Source: a bacterium
GTDB taxonomy: Bacteria; Patescibacteriota; Minisyncoccia; Moranbacterales; UBA2206
DNA length: 26,492 nucleotides
Reading direction: 5' to 3'
NCBI GenBank assembly: GCA_021779205.1
Contig: JAJYBE010000005.1
Location: 1 to 26,492 of the forward strand
Shown here: piece by piece, positions 1 to 7,772 of the stretch
Layout of the letters: each line of letters opens with the position of its first letter
Position numbering within the stretch: the first letter of the stretch is position 1
Program-made: the position numbers and the translations under genes
Notes under the pieces: model-generated
The model's input: the letters and a program-made list of their open reading frames with translations, nothing else
Database searches by the model: none
What the model was told of the DNA's origin: nothing

Positions 1-1
1 T

Positions 2-688
2 GGGGAAAAATTAGATTTAACTCGAGTTTTTAAGGTTTCCGGACCAGAAGCACAAATTGTTCCAGTAACACAAGTTAGCGGAACCGCCGACACCTGCCTT
101 GGGCTGCTACTTGGAACATACCAAGACATCAACGGCAAAATCTTCAAGGATCGCAGTGATTCAAAATTTCAAGCACTCACTTCAAGCAACATCGAACTAA
201 TCCCTAAATTTTCCGGAACAACCGCACCGAAAGTAATCAAAAAAGATGAATATACCTACAAATGGAACGTGGATGGTGTACCTATAAATATTGATAACTA
301 CAGCAGCTACGGATACGATATTGATCTTTCTAATTATGGAAAACTAATCCTCCCTCCTAAAGATAATGGGGAAAAATATCTCATTTCTTTCTCTAATACA
401 TTTACCGCAACCAACGCCAACAAACAAGTGCTTAACAAATATTGGAATACCACCTATAATGAATTCTATGAAAAGAAACTTGCTGACAACATCGAAATTG
501 AAATGGTAAGCACTGGTCCGCTTGTTAGGGGAGACAGCATTTCGAAAAAAATCTTCGCCACCGTTTCTTCAGGAATTCCCAGCTATCTTGCCTTTCTTTT
601 TCGCATCGCGCTTTCCGGAATAGCCATCCTTCTTGCCCTAAAAATTATTTTTCACATTTTACCTAAAACAAAAACTGATGAATTTTAG
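2..688 (+). CDS. Membrane-anchored extracytoplasmic protein, 5'-truncated
   Basis: The reading frame is open from the first bases of the window to the TAG at 686-688, so the true start lies upstream; a GTG at 269 is only an internal codon. The visible 228 residues are a polar, beta-rich region with many Thr, Ser, Asn and aromatic residues, followed by one C-terminal hydrophobic segment (about 25 residues, starting near SYLAFLFRIAL) and a short basic tail. This is the topology of a surface or secreted protein held by a C-terminal membrane anchor. The beta-rich part resembles Ig/PKD-type repeats in texture, but I see no diagnostic motif. The next gene starts inside this one (11 nt overlap), so the two are probably translationally coupled and act in the same envelope process. 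Function is not recognised. Confidence 0.7.
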   Translation, partial: GEKLDLTRVFKVSGPEAQIVPVTQVSGTADTCLGLLLGTYQDINGKIFKDRSDSKFQALTSSNIELIPKFSGTTAPKVIKKDEYTYKWNVDGVPINIDNYSSYGYDIDLSNYGKLILPPKDNGEKYLISFSNTFTATNANKQVLNKYWNTTYNEFYEKKLADNIEIEMVSTGPLVRGDSISKKIFATVSSGIPSYLAFLFRIALSGIAILLALKIIFHILPKTKTDEF

Positions 689-1616
689 AACAAAACAAAA
701 AAGCGTCTTTTTTTTGGTTTTTTTATTTCTATTAAATTTTCTGCCAAATCTTTCCTATGCCGCTCTAGGAAAGTTTAACTATGTCCCAATGGAGGAAATC
801 CCCGGCTTTGGCAAACCAGAATCCTATGAATTATATATTTTAGCAATCTATAAATTCGGCCTTTGGACTGTTGGCATCTCAGCCGTCCTCATGATTTCTA
901 TCGGGGCATTCATGTATATCACCAGCGCCGGGAACACAAGTTCAACTGGAAAGGCTAAGGAGATCATTTTCGATGCTATCGCCGGCGTAATCCTCGCCCT
1001 CACTTCCTATGTCCTGCTCTACACAATTAACCCCAATTTGCTTGATATTAAAGGTGTCGAACAAATGATAGATGATGCAGCCAGAAGCTATGATGGAACC
1101 TACCCAACAATTGACTCACCATTGCCAGCAAACTGCAGCGACTCGAAATGGAAAACTATTTTTTCTACCGTAGCAAGCTCGAGCGGTCTTGATGCGTGTC
1201 TCTTGGAAGCTGTCACAGCTAAAGAATCCAGTTGCAACCAACAGCCTTCTAGAACTAATGGCGGACAGGATTGTGGCGCAATGCAAACTAGGGCCAGCGG
1301 ATGTCCTAATGCACCAAGTTGTAGCGATCTCGAAAAAGATCCACAAAAGGCTGTCGAGTGTGGCGCATATTACCTTAAGCACAATTACATTTCCAATAGG
1401 ACAAGCCCGTCAGAACAAGTTATTCATGATATGTATGCTGGATACAACGGCGGTCCTGGTGCTTTAGCCTGGAGTGGAAGTTGTGATGGAATGACCAACA
1501 GTTATGGTAATAAATATGAGAAGTGGGATTGCCCCAAAGATTGTGGTGGCTACTGCGTGGTGCCAGCCAGAACAGCAACCGTGCTCAATTACTACAAAAA
1601 ATGCAAGGGAAATTAG
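678..1616 (+). CDS. Pilin-like membrane module fused to a lytic transglycosylase (SLT) domain
   Basis: The protein has 312 residues. Residues 1-28 are a signal peptide ending at SYA. Residues about 52-118 hold two hydrophobic segments around GAFMYITSAGN and a short basic loop, the pattern of the T4SS pilin family (PF18895/VirB2-like) common in Patescibacteria. After a linker, residues about 153-312 form an SLT-type domain: candidate catalytic Glu183 in AKESS, then GAMQ (200-203) and YNGGPGA (256-262), the classic order of lytic transglycosylase motifs. At least nine cysteines in the outer domain suggest disulfides. The expected activity is cleavage of the glycan strand of peptidoglycan outside the cytoplasmic membrane, perhaps to open the wall for a secretion or pilus apparatus. 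The start at 678 overlaps the previous gene by 11 nt. The domain call is strong; the role in a secretion system is inferred. Confidence 0.85.
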   Translation: MNFRTKQKSVFFLVFLFLLNFLPNLSYAALGKFNYVPMEEIPGFGKPESYELYILAIYKFGLWTVGISAVLMISIGAFMYITSAGNTSSTGKAKEIIFDAIAGVILALTSYVLLYTINPNLLDIKGVEQMIDDAARSYDGTYPTIDSPLPANCSDSKWKTIFSTVASSSGLDACLLEAVTAKESSCNQQPSRTNGGQDCGAMQTRASGCPNAPSCSDLEKDPQKAVECGAYYLKHNYISNRTSPSEQVIHDMYAGYNGGPGALAWSGSCDGMTNSYGNKYEKWDCPKDCGGYCVVPARTATVLNYYKKCKGN

Positions 1617-1644
1617 TTCCAATTCATCAATTTTAATAAATACT

Positions 1645-2538
1645 ATGCGCACTTATTTGAAAAATAAACTCTTTTTCGCTCTTGTCTTTTTTGCGTTATT
1701 TCTAACAGTTGCCAACGCCAACGCCGCTAGCGGCCTCGTCCCTTGCGGGCTAGGAGCAAATGATCCCTGCACGCTTTGCCACCTAATTGTTGGAACTAAG
1801 GGCCTAATTGATTGGGGAATGGGAATCCTGATTACTCTTTCCCTTGCCGCAATTTCAATCGCCGGCGTGATGTATATTATTTCCTCAGGGGATCCATCTT
1901 TCACCAAAAAAGCCAAGAGTTTTGTTTCAAGCGTTGTTATTGGTTTCGCACTAATGCTCGGGGCATGGCTTATTGTCAATGTAACGCTCTGGATTTTTTC
2001 TGCCAAAGAAGGAACTTCGGGTTCCGGAAAATATAACCTCGGGCTAAGCAGTGAAAATTGGTACACATTCACTTGTTCAACGGTTAGCTCCTCAACCGGC
2101 TCAGTAACAACGGGACAAGGCGGCGTCGCCGCGGAACCACTTGCAACTAGCTTCTCTTGCGATAATTTTACATTTCAAACGACTAGCATAAAAAGTCAAT
2201 GCGCGAACGGAGACGCATCTAGTGCGCTACAGACATTAATGATGTGCCTAAAAAGCAAACTCGGAGCCAGTATGACTGTCAACTCTATTTCTGACAACAA
2301 AGGTTTTGATCACTGCGCCAATAATTATGACTCAAGCTGTGCCCACGCAAAAAGCTCATGTCATTACGGAGGAACTGCTAAAAGCGGCAAATCTGAAGCG
2401 GTTGATATTTCCACAAGAACGTTGGATGCGAATACCATTCTTTCTGCAGCTTCTGCGTGCGGAGCTGGATATACAAAAGATGAATCTACTTCCGCCAATC
2501 ATATCCACATCAGCACCACCGCCTGCAAGAACAGCTAA
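1645..2538 (+). CDS. Pilin-like membrane module fused to a Hedgehog/M15-like zinc peptidase domain
   Basis: I choose the ATG at 1645 because it gives a clean signal peptide (MRTYLKNK, then a hydrophobic stretch ending ANANA); the frame is open further upstream but that part overlaps the previous gene. The protein is 297 residues. Residues about 45-118 repeat the two-TM PF18895-like arrangement of the previous gene (GVMYIISSGDP, then a basic loop and second helix). The C-terminal domain (about 170-297) is Cys-rich and carries CHYGG (His240), EAVDIS (Asp254) and NHIHIS (His286/288). These match in order the zinc-ligand motifs of the Hedgehog-N/VanX/M15 fold (HYxGxAVD ... HIH), although seven extra residues sit between the first His and the Asp. 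Expected role: a peptidoglycan peptide-cleaving carboxy- or endopeptidase outside the membrane. A non-catalytic zinc domain is the alternative. Confidence 0.75.
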   Translation: MRTYLKNKLFFALVFFALFLTVANANAASGLVPCGLGANDPCTLCHLIVGTKGLIDWGMGILITLSLAAISIAGVMYIISSGDPSFTKKAKSFVSSVVIGFALMLGAWLIVNVTLWIFSAKEGTSGSGKYNLGLSSENWYTFTCSTVSSSTGSVTTGQGGVAAEPLATSFSCDNFTFQTTSIKSQCANGDASSALQTLMMCLKSKLGASMTVNSISDNKGFDHCANNYDSSCAHAKSSCHYGGTAKSGKSEAVDISTRTLDANTILSAASACGAGYTKDESTSANHIHISTTACKNS

Positions 2539-2550
2539 TAAATAAGTCAT

Positions 2551-3699
2551 ATGTCCATTAGTAAAAAAATTTTCATTATTTCTTTGACTCTGTTTTGCAT
2601 TGCTCTGCTTTTTTTTGGCATCTACAGTTTGGCTTTCAAAAAACCGGCAACAGAACTTCCTGTAGCGGAAAAAAAGGCAACTGAGGTCGTCACGCCCAAA
2701 ATTCCTCCAAAAGTCAGCACAGCGCCAATAACCGCAATCTCCGATGAAGCTGTGCTTGCGCCAACACTCGCCAAAGACACAAATGCGATCAAATATTACG
2801 CCAAAAGCAATGGGAGGGTATATCAAATTGACTTTGACGGAAACGGCAAAAGAACTTTTTCAGACAAGGAGCTAATTGGATTAAATGATGTACTCTGGTC
2901 TCCGGACAAAAGCAGGGTAATCACAAAATTCACAAGCGCCGGGACAACAAAGTTCTATTATTATGATTATACTGAACTAAAAAGCCTCCCTTTAAAAAAC
3001 AATGTTGATGAAATCGCCTGGCAAAATAGTGGCAATCGCATTTTCTACAAATACTATGATCCTGCAACAAAAAAAAGGACATTAAACATTTCTGATCCTG
3101 ATGGAACAAATTGGGTTAAATTAGCCGACATTAATTTTCACAACATATCCATTGCTCAGATTCCGCAAAGTAGCCTCGTTTCTTTCTGGAACAAGCCTGA
3201 TGCTTTTTTTGAGACTATTTTAAAATCTGTTCCTATAATTGGCGGGGAGGAAAAAACATTACTTAAAGGAGTTTTTGGAGCAAACTACTTATGGAGCGAT
3301 AATGGCAGTCTGGCTCTTGTCAGTCATTCTGACGCAAAAGGAGGCGCTAAAATTCAACTCTCCCTCATTAATTCCAATGGGGGGGAATTTAAAAATCTCG
3401 ATCTTCCTACTTTCACCTCCAAGTGCGTTTGGCTAAAAGACAATGTGAATCTCTACTGTGCTATGCCAGCGAAAATTCCAACCTCCGCCATCCTGCCCAA
3501 TGACTATGATCAAGAAAAATTCCATACTGCAGATACTTTTTGGAAAATAAACACTACAACAGGAGAAAAAAATAGGATTATTGAACTGGACAAGATCACC
3601 GCCGAATATGATGCTATAAATCTATTCCTTAATAACGATGAAAGCATTCTCTTTTTCACAAACCGAACAGACGGAAAATTATACCGAATAACTCTTTAG
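2551..3699 (+). CDS. N-terminally anchored beta-propeller-like (TolB/WD40-like) protein
   Basis: The protein has 382 residues. Residues about 5-29 form one hydrophobic segment after a short basic N-terminus, giving a membrane anchor or uncleaved signal. A Pro/Ala/Lys-rich linker (about 30-75) follows, then a long beta-rich region. That region has repeated units of the type W-S-x-D/N-x-S/G followed by a hydrophobic strand (LWSPDKSRV, AWQNSGNRI, LWSDNGSLA, VWLKDNVNL, and a last blade near FLNNDESIL), as in TolB-like or WD40-like propellers. No catalytic motif is seen; such propellers usually bind proteins or glycans. It begins 12 nt after the peptidase gene, so it belongs to the same plus-strand transcript. 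Its stop is only 3 nt from the stop of the convergent minus-strand gene. The specific function is unknown. Confidence 0.7.
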   Translation: MSISKKIFIISLTLFCIALLFFGIYSLAFKKPATELPVAEKKATEVVTPKIPPKVSTAPITAISDEAVLAPTLAKDTNAIKYYAKSNGRVYQIDFDGNGKRTFSDKELIGLNDVLWSPDKSRVITKFTSAGTTKFYYYDYTELKSLPLKNNVDEIAWQNSGNRIFYKYYDPATKKRTLNISDPDGTNWVKLADINFHNISIAQIPQSSLVSFWNKPDAFFETILKSVPIIGGEEKTLLKGVFGANYLWSDNGSLALVSHSDAKGGAKIQLSLINSNGGEFKNLDLPTFTSKCVWLKDNVNLYCAMPAKIPTSAILPNDYDQEKFHTADTFWKINTTTGEKNRIIELDKITAEYDAINLFLNNDESILFFTNRTDGKLYRITL

Positions 3700-3702
3700 G
3701 AG

Positions 3703-4860
3703 CTAAAAAAGTGCAAACAAAAGCCAAAACACAACAGCCAGATCGTTTTTAAAGTACGTCGTATCAACTAGACCGTGCAAAAGAATATAGCACATAATTC
3801 CCAATCCCATCAGTTTTAGGCTGGGATTTTTTTGTAATTCAAAAAGACCGCGAAACCAAAAGCAGATCAGCATAATAAAGCCCGCTAAACCCAAAATACC
3901 GCCATAAAGCCACCAGGCTAAATATAAATTGTGCGGATGGGGCACAGCCCATTCAAGATAGGGCGGAAAGTCTTTTTGATAAATTAAATACGTTTCCTGA
4001 AAGTTGCCGGCGCCAATTCCCCAGAGCCAGTTACTCTCAAGCATATTCTCCGCCGAATGCCAAATCATAATTCGCGAAGCCAATGAAGATCGACTATTCC
4101 CACTCGCCAAATAAGAAAATTTATCCTTCCCAATCTGAAAAAAACACAGAACGCTTACAATAATAATAATGATCAGAGCCTTTCCAATCTTCATCTCCTT
4201 TTCTGCAACCAAAACAATGGCAATTGCAATCAAAATAGCTGCCCAACTCGCATAAGAATAAGTTAAATATAGAGCATAAAAAACAGATAGGCCCGATCCA
4301 ATGACAAACAACTTTTTTTCAGCCCTTACCTTGGAGAAAAGATCATAACCAATAAAAATTGCCGGCGCCAAATACATTGCCAGATAATTCGGAGAATTAA
4401 AAAAGCCCTGAAGCCTAAAATCAAAAGTCAATACACCTAAAAAATAATACCAAAGAGAAATTAATGAAACAACAAAGGCTGAAATATAATAAACCAGAAA
4501 AACATTCTCAATCCTGCCATATTTAAATTCAGTTCTAACCACTAAGGAAAACGCAATGGGCAGCAAATACCAGCTTTTAATAATTCCGAGTCCCACAGAA
4601 TAATTTTTGCCCACCAAAACTGAAATGACAAGCCCTAAAAAAATCACTGCCACACAGCAAATAAACTCTTTGCGTCGCTTCAAAAACAATGCGCATTCAC
4701 TTTTTTCACGACGACGAATTGCCCAAATAAAAATACATAAAATAAGCAAGCCATCTAATAAGTTAACATGAAAAATTCCCAGATTAAAACGCAAAAGATA
4801 GGACGGTAACGCCAAAATAGTCAGGTAAATTAAATTCTCCAAGTTAAATATTTTTTTCAT
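3703..4860 (-). CDS. O-antigen ligase / Wzy-type polysaccharide polymerase family membrane protein (second copy)
   Basis: The protein is about 385 residues with roughly ten to twelve hydrophobic segments. A large extracytoplasmic loop late in the protein contains WAVPHPHNLYLAWWLYGG, matching the conserved HN-x-(Y/L)-L and downstream Gly-rich helix of the Wzy_C/O-antigen-ligase family. Members transfer or polymerise lipid-linked glycans on the outer face of the membrane. I start at ATG 4860 (MKKIFNLEN); an in-frame TTG at 4881 is possible but less likely. The start overlaps the end of the upstream homologue by 17 nt, so translation is probably coupled. It is the last gene of the minus-strand run that starts at rpmH. 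Whether it polymerises or ligates, and which glycan it uses, cannot be told from the sequence. Confidence 0.8.
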   Translation of the reverse strand: MKKIFNLENLIYLTILALPSYLLRFNLGIFHVNLLDGLLILCIFIWAIRRREKSECALFLKRRKEFICCVAVIFLGLVISVLVGKNYSVGLGIIKSWYLLPIAFSLVVRTEFKYGRIENVFLVYYISAFVVSLISLWYYFLGVLTFDFRLQGFFNSPNYLAMYLAPAIFIGYDLFSKVRAEKKLFVIGSGLSVFYALYLTYSYASWAAILIAIAIVLVAEKEMKIGKALIIIIIVSVLCFFQIGKDKFSYLASGNSRSSLASRIMIWHSAENMLESNWLWGIGAGNFQETYLIYQKDFPPYLEWAVPHPHNLYLAWWLYGGILGLAGFIMLICFWFRGLFELQKNPSLKLMGLGIMCYILLHGLVDTTYFKNDLAVVFWLLFALF

Positions 4861-6106
4861 CTGTTTGCGCCAACTGGCCAAAGCCCGCGATAATCAAAAA
4901 TATTGGCAAAATTATCGGTGAATAAATAGACGTTTCAACCAATGAATGCGCAGAAAAAATAATAATACTTAGCGCAGCGCAAGAAAAAAGAACGTCTTTT
5001 GACTTGGCAAGAAAGGCAAAAATCAATGAACCAGAAAATCCCAGCCACAAAAAAAGATTAACAAGGCCAGTTTCAGCAGCAATATCCAGATAGTTGCTGT
5101 GTGCATAAATTGGATCACGATAATCAGCTGTAGCGCTAATCTCTAGCGGGTAATTGCCTATGCCGACACCAATTACAGGATGATTAATAATAATCTCGCC
5201 TGCTTTTTTCCAAGTCTCAATTCTCCCTTGATTAGAACCCTCTTTTAAATTAAAGCTGGAAAAGAACCTTTCCGAAATAGGTCCCGAAATCAGCGTTAGA
5301 GCGCAAAGAAAAATAGCAACACCCAATATCTTTATTTTATGCTTATTCTTCAGAGCATTCCATAGCAGGGAAAATGCACCCGCTGCCCCAGCAAACAAGC
5401 CCAAATATCCACCACGCGAAAAAGTGAGAAGATCCGCAAAAAGCAATGTGAAAAATATTACCAAATATAACTTGTTTTTTAGTTTAAGGAATAATCCCAG
5501 CGCAAAAGGCACGAGCATCCCAAGAAAAAACGATAACATGTGCGGATCGGGAAATGTCGCAATAGCACGCAGAAGCGTTTTTCCAGACACACTTACCAAC
5601 CAGCTAGGATTTTTAAGTACCGCGGCTGTCACATTTGCACCTAAAAAAAGTGGTGAAACATATTTTGCCCAAAAAATATATGTAGCGTCAAGTCCAAAAA
5701 CAAATTGAAAAGCAAATTGAAAAATGCCTAAAATAGCAACAAAAAATCCACCCCACACTAAGCACTTTACCGCTTTCAACATTTTTTCTTTCGTATTAAC
5801 CAAATCTGCCACCACGAAATAGAGCGGAAAAATGGAGAATAAAAATAACAACTTTCTCATTGACCAATCACTATTTCTAGCAATAGAAACGGAAAGAAGG
5901 CTCAAAAAAAGGAAGCCGAGAATGAAAAAATTAATTTTACTACCTCCGATGCGCAGCATCTTTCTCCTTAGACTCTCCGCCAGCCACACAAAAAAGAGCG
6001 CAAGAATGAAAATACGCGAACTGGCCAAGTCAATTCCTGCACTTGGATTGAGCGCAATCTGAAATGGTAAATAAAAACAAAAAAATAAAAGCAGCTTATC
6101 CAACAT
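4844..6106 (-). CDS. O-antigen ligase / Wzy-type polysaccharide polymerase family membrane protein (first copy)
   Basis: The protein has 420 residues and is polytopic, with a hydrophobic N-terminus (MLDKLLLFFCFYLPF) and about eleven or twelve membrane segments. The family-defining loop is near residues 310-350: GVGIGNYP, then YAHSNYLDIAAETGLV, the usual (H)xN-x-(Y/F)-L ... E-x-G pattern of the Wzy_C domain. It would act on undecaprenyl- or other lipid-linked oligosaccharide at the outer face of the membrane, after a flippase. Its loop differs clearly from that of the next gene (AHSNYLDIAAETG versus PHPHNLYLAWWLYGG). The two are therefore diverged paralogues that may split polymerase and ligase roles. 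It starts 17 nt after the stop of the glycosyltransferase gene, with no clear Shine-Dalgarno. Confidence 0.82.
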   Translation of the reverse strand: MLDKLLLFFCFYLPFQIALNPSAGIDLASSRIFILALFFVWLAESLRRKMLRIGGSKINFFILGFLFLSLLSVSIARNSDWSMRKLLFLFSIFPLYFVVADLVNTKEKMLKAVKCLVWGGFFVAILGIFQFAFQFVFGLDATYIFWAKYVSPLFLGANVTAAVLKNPSWLVSVSGKTLLRAIATFPDPHMLSFFLGMLVPFALGLFLKLKNKLYLVIFFTLLFADLLTFSRGGYLGLFAGAAGAFSLLWNALKNKHKIKILGVAIFLCALTLISGPISERFFSSFNLKEGSNQGRIETWKKAGEIIINHPVIGVGIGNYPLEISATADYRDPIYAHSNYLDIAAETGLVNLFLWLGFSGSLIFAFLAKSKDVLFSCAALSIIIFSAHSLVETSIYSPIILPIFLIIAGFGQLAQTDEKNI

Positions 6107-6123
6107 TATTTAAAATATAAAAA

Positions 6124-6912
6124 TCAGAGACTAAAAAATCGCAAAAACTTAAGCAGTCCCAACTGAAACCAACCAAAATGTTTTTGAAAATAATAATCCT
6201 GAGACTGATAATATTTCTTTTTTTGTTCTTTTCTGGCAAGAAAGCTTTTCCCGCCATGATGCAAAACCAAAAATTTAGGAAAATAAACAACTTTTTTGCC
6301 AAAAAGATGTGTTCGATTACAAATATCCACATCTTCAAAATACATAAAAAAATTCACATCAAATCCATGAAGCTCAAGAAAGAGCGCTTTTGAAATAAAC
6401 ATTGCCGTTCCAGCCACCCAAAACACTTCAAGTCGCTTTTGATTTTGCCAAAGCTTGTCATTATTGGAATTTTTTAAATTATTTCTCAAAACACTCCAGA
6501 GACTCACTTTTGACCCGGAAGTCCACTTTTGAATTTTTCCATCTGACGTCATAAGCCCAGAGCCCAAAATTCCCAAGGCCGAATCATTCTCAAATTCCGC
6601 CATTACATCCTCCACGTTATGGTAAATTATTTCCGTATCGGGGTTTAAAAAAAGAAGGATTTCTCCTAAAGCTTCTTTCGCACCTAAGTTATTCGCGCCG
6701 CCGAAACCATTATTTTCCGAATTCTGAATAATTTTTATTCCTGGAAATAATGCCGCTAAGCCTCGCATTTCACTCTCTGCGTCATTATTGACCACAATTA
6801 CCTCCAATGACACGCCAAAACCAATTTTAGCGAAAATAGAAGCCAAGCATTTTTCCAAATAAGCACGGCTCCTGTAGTTAACAACAATTATTGAAAGATT
6901 TATTTTTCGCAT
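6124..6912 (-). CDS. Family 2 glycosyltransferase (GT-A fold), second of two
   Basis: The protein has 262 residues. It opens with the GT2 nucleotide-sugar fold: LSIIVVNYRS, then VIVVNNDAES, NNGFGGANNLG, and the metal-binding acidic motif in LFLNPDTEI. The acceptor-side motif MYFEDVDICNRT near residue 195 is typical of rhamnosyltransferase-like GT2 enzymes. There is no transmembrane segment, so it should work at the cytoplasmic face of the membrane, adding sugars to a lipid-linked or protein acceptor. Its ATG lies inside the end of the other GT2 gene (13 nt overlap), which points to coupled translation. The stop is TGA (6124-6126), useful evidence for the standard code. Donor sugar and linkage cannot be predicted from these motifs. 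Confidence 0.87.
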   Translation of the reverse strand: MRKINLSIIVVNYRSRAYLEKCLASIFAKIGFGVSLEVIVVNNDAESEMRGLAALFPGIKIIQNSENNGFGGANNLGAKEALGEILLFLNPDTEIIYHNVEDVMAEFENDSALGILGSGLMTSDGKIQKWTSGSKVSLWSVLRNNLKNSNNDKLWQNQKRLEVFWVAGTAMFISKALFLELHGFDVNFFMYFEDVDICNRTHLFGKKVVYFPKFLVLHHGGKSFLARKEQKKKYYQSQDYYFQKHFGWFQLGLLKFLRFFSL

Positions 6913-7772
6913 TTCGCTTGCTTAAAATCCAAATACGCCTTTTGCACCGCCAGATTCATTTCTGTCCTATTTTTCCGCACATCGTTCCAATTTTTTACTC
7001 TTCGTAAAAGGATATACACAAAAACATGAAATCTGAGATGACGCAAAGTATTTTTTCGGAAAAACAACAAGCCGGAAAGAACGAGCCAATAAGTCTTTTT
7101 TGACCTATTTTCCTCGCTTTTTTCCAAATGATATATATGAGAAGTTGCCACAACAATCAGCGAAAATCCCGCTCTTTTGGCTCTCACACTAAAATCAACA
7201 TCCTCCCAATATAAGAAAAAGTCCTCATCCAAGAGGCCTATTTTTGCAAAAACATCAGCCCTAATAAGCATTGCACAGCCAGAGACAAAATCAGAACCGG
7301 AGTAATTACCCCTTATCAATTCTCTTCCATTTAGTGCCTTCATACGCAACCAGTCAATTTTCCCGGAGGAAAACCAGATTTCCTCATTGTTTCCGGAAAA
7401 AACTTGCGGACTAAGGAGACCCGCCTCCTTATTTTCCAAAGCGCTTACGATCAATTGCCTCAAGAAATCTTTTTTTACCTCAGTATCATTGTTAAGTAGC
7501 AGCACAAAATCAGCCATTCGCTCCAAGGAATACTTTATTCCAACATTGTTGCCAGCGGAAAATCCCAGATTTTGATCGTTCTTGATAAAAGTCGCTTTAG
7601 GAAAGTTAAGCTTCGCCATTTCGAGAGATCCATCCTGAGAGTTATTATCAACAACAACCACTTCCAAATTAGGATAATCCACACAAAAAAGACTAGAGAG
7701 GCATCCTTTCAGACAACCCATGCCATTATAATTCAAAACAATAATATTAACTTTCGGATATTGGGTTTTCAT
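6900..7772 (-). CDS. Family 2 glycosyltransferase (GT-A fold), first of two
   Basis: The protein has 290 residues. The order of motifs is VNIIVLNYNG, VVVVDNNSQDGS, NLGFSAGNNVG, LLLNNDTEV (metal site), then FFLYWEDVDFSVRAKRAG and a His-containing strand, matching rhamnosyltransferase-like GT2 enzymes. A short hydrophobic patch near the C-terminus (WLVLSGLLFF) may be a membrane-surface contact rather than a true TM segment. It overlaps the flippase gene by 26 nt and the second GT2 by 13 nt, so flippase, both transferases and both polymerase-like proteins form one translational unit for a surface polysaccharide or lipid-linked glycan. The donor sugar is unknown. Confidence 0.88.
   Translation of the reverse strand: MKTQYPKVNIIVLNYNGMGCLKGCLSSLFCVDYPNLEVVVVDNNSQDGSLEMAKLNFPKATFIKNDQNLGFSAGNNVGIKYSLERMADFVLLLNNDTEVKKDFLRQLIVSALENKEAGLLSPQVFSGNNEEIWFSSGKIDWLRMKALNGRELIRGNYSGSDFVSGCAMLIRADVFAKIGLLDEDFFLYWEDVDFSVRAKRAGFSLIVVATSHIYHLEKSEENRSKKTYWLVLSGLLFFRKNTLRHLRFHVFVYILLRRVKNWNDVRKNRTEMNLAVQKAYLDFKQAKCEK

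Noticed and set aside
1504..1644. Upstream extension of the pilin/zinc-peptidase gene to an ATG at 1504
   Set aside because: It would put 47 non-signal residues before a clear signal peptide and lies almost entirely inside the SLT gene; the ATG at 1645 explains the protein better.
1653..2826. Open frames on the minus strand opposite the zinc-peptidase and propeller genes
   Set aside because: They are antisense to genes with signal peptides and clear domains and show no protein-like motifs themselves.
6178..6393. Plus-strand 71-residue frame over the second glycosyltransferase
   Set aside because: It is a low-complexity antisense frame of a well-supported GT2 gene in AT-rich DNA.
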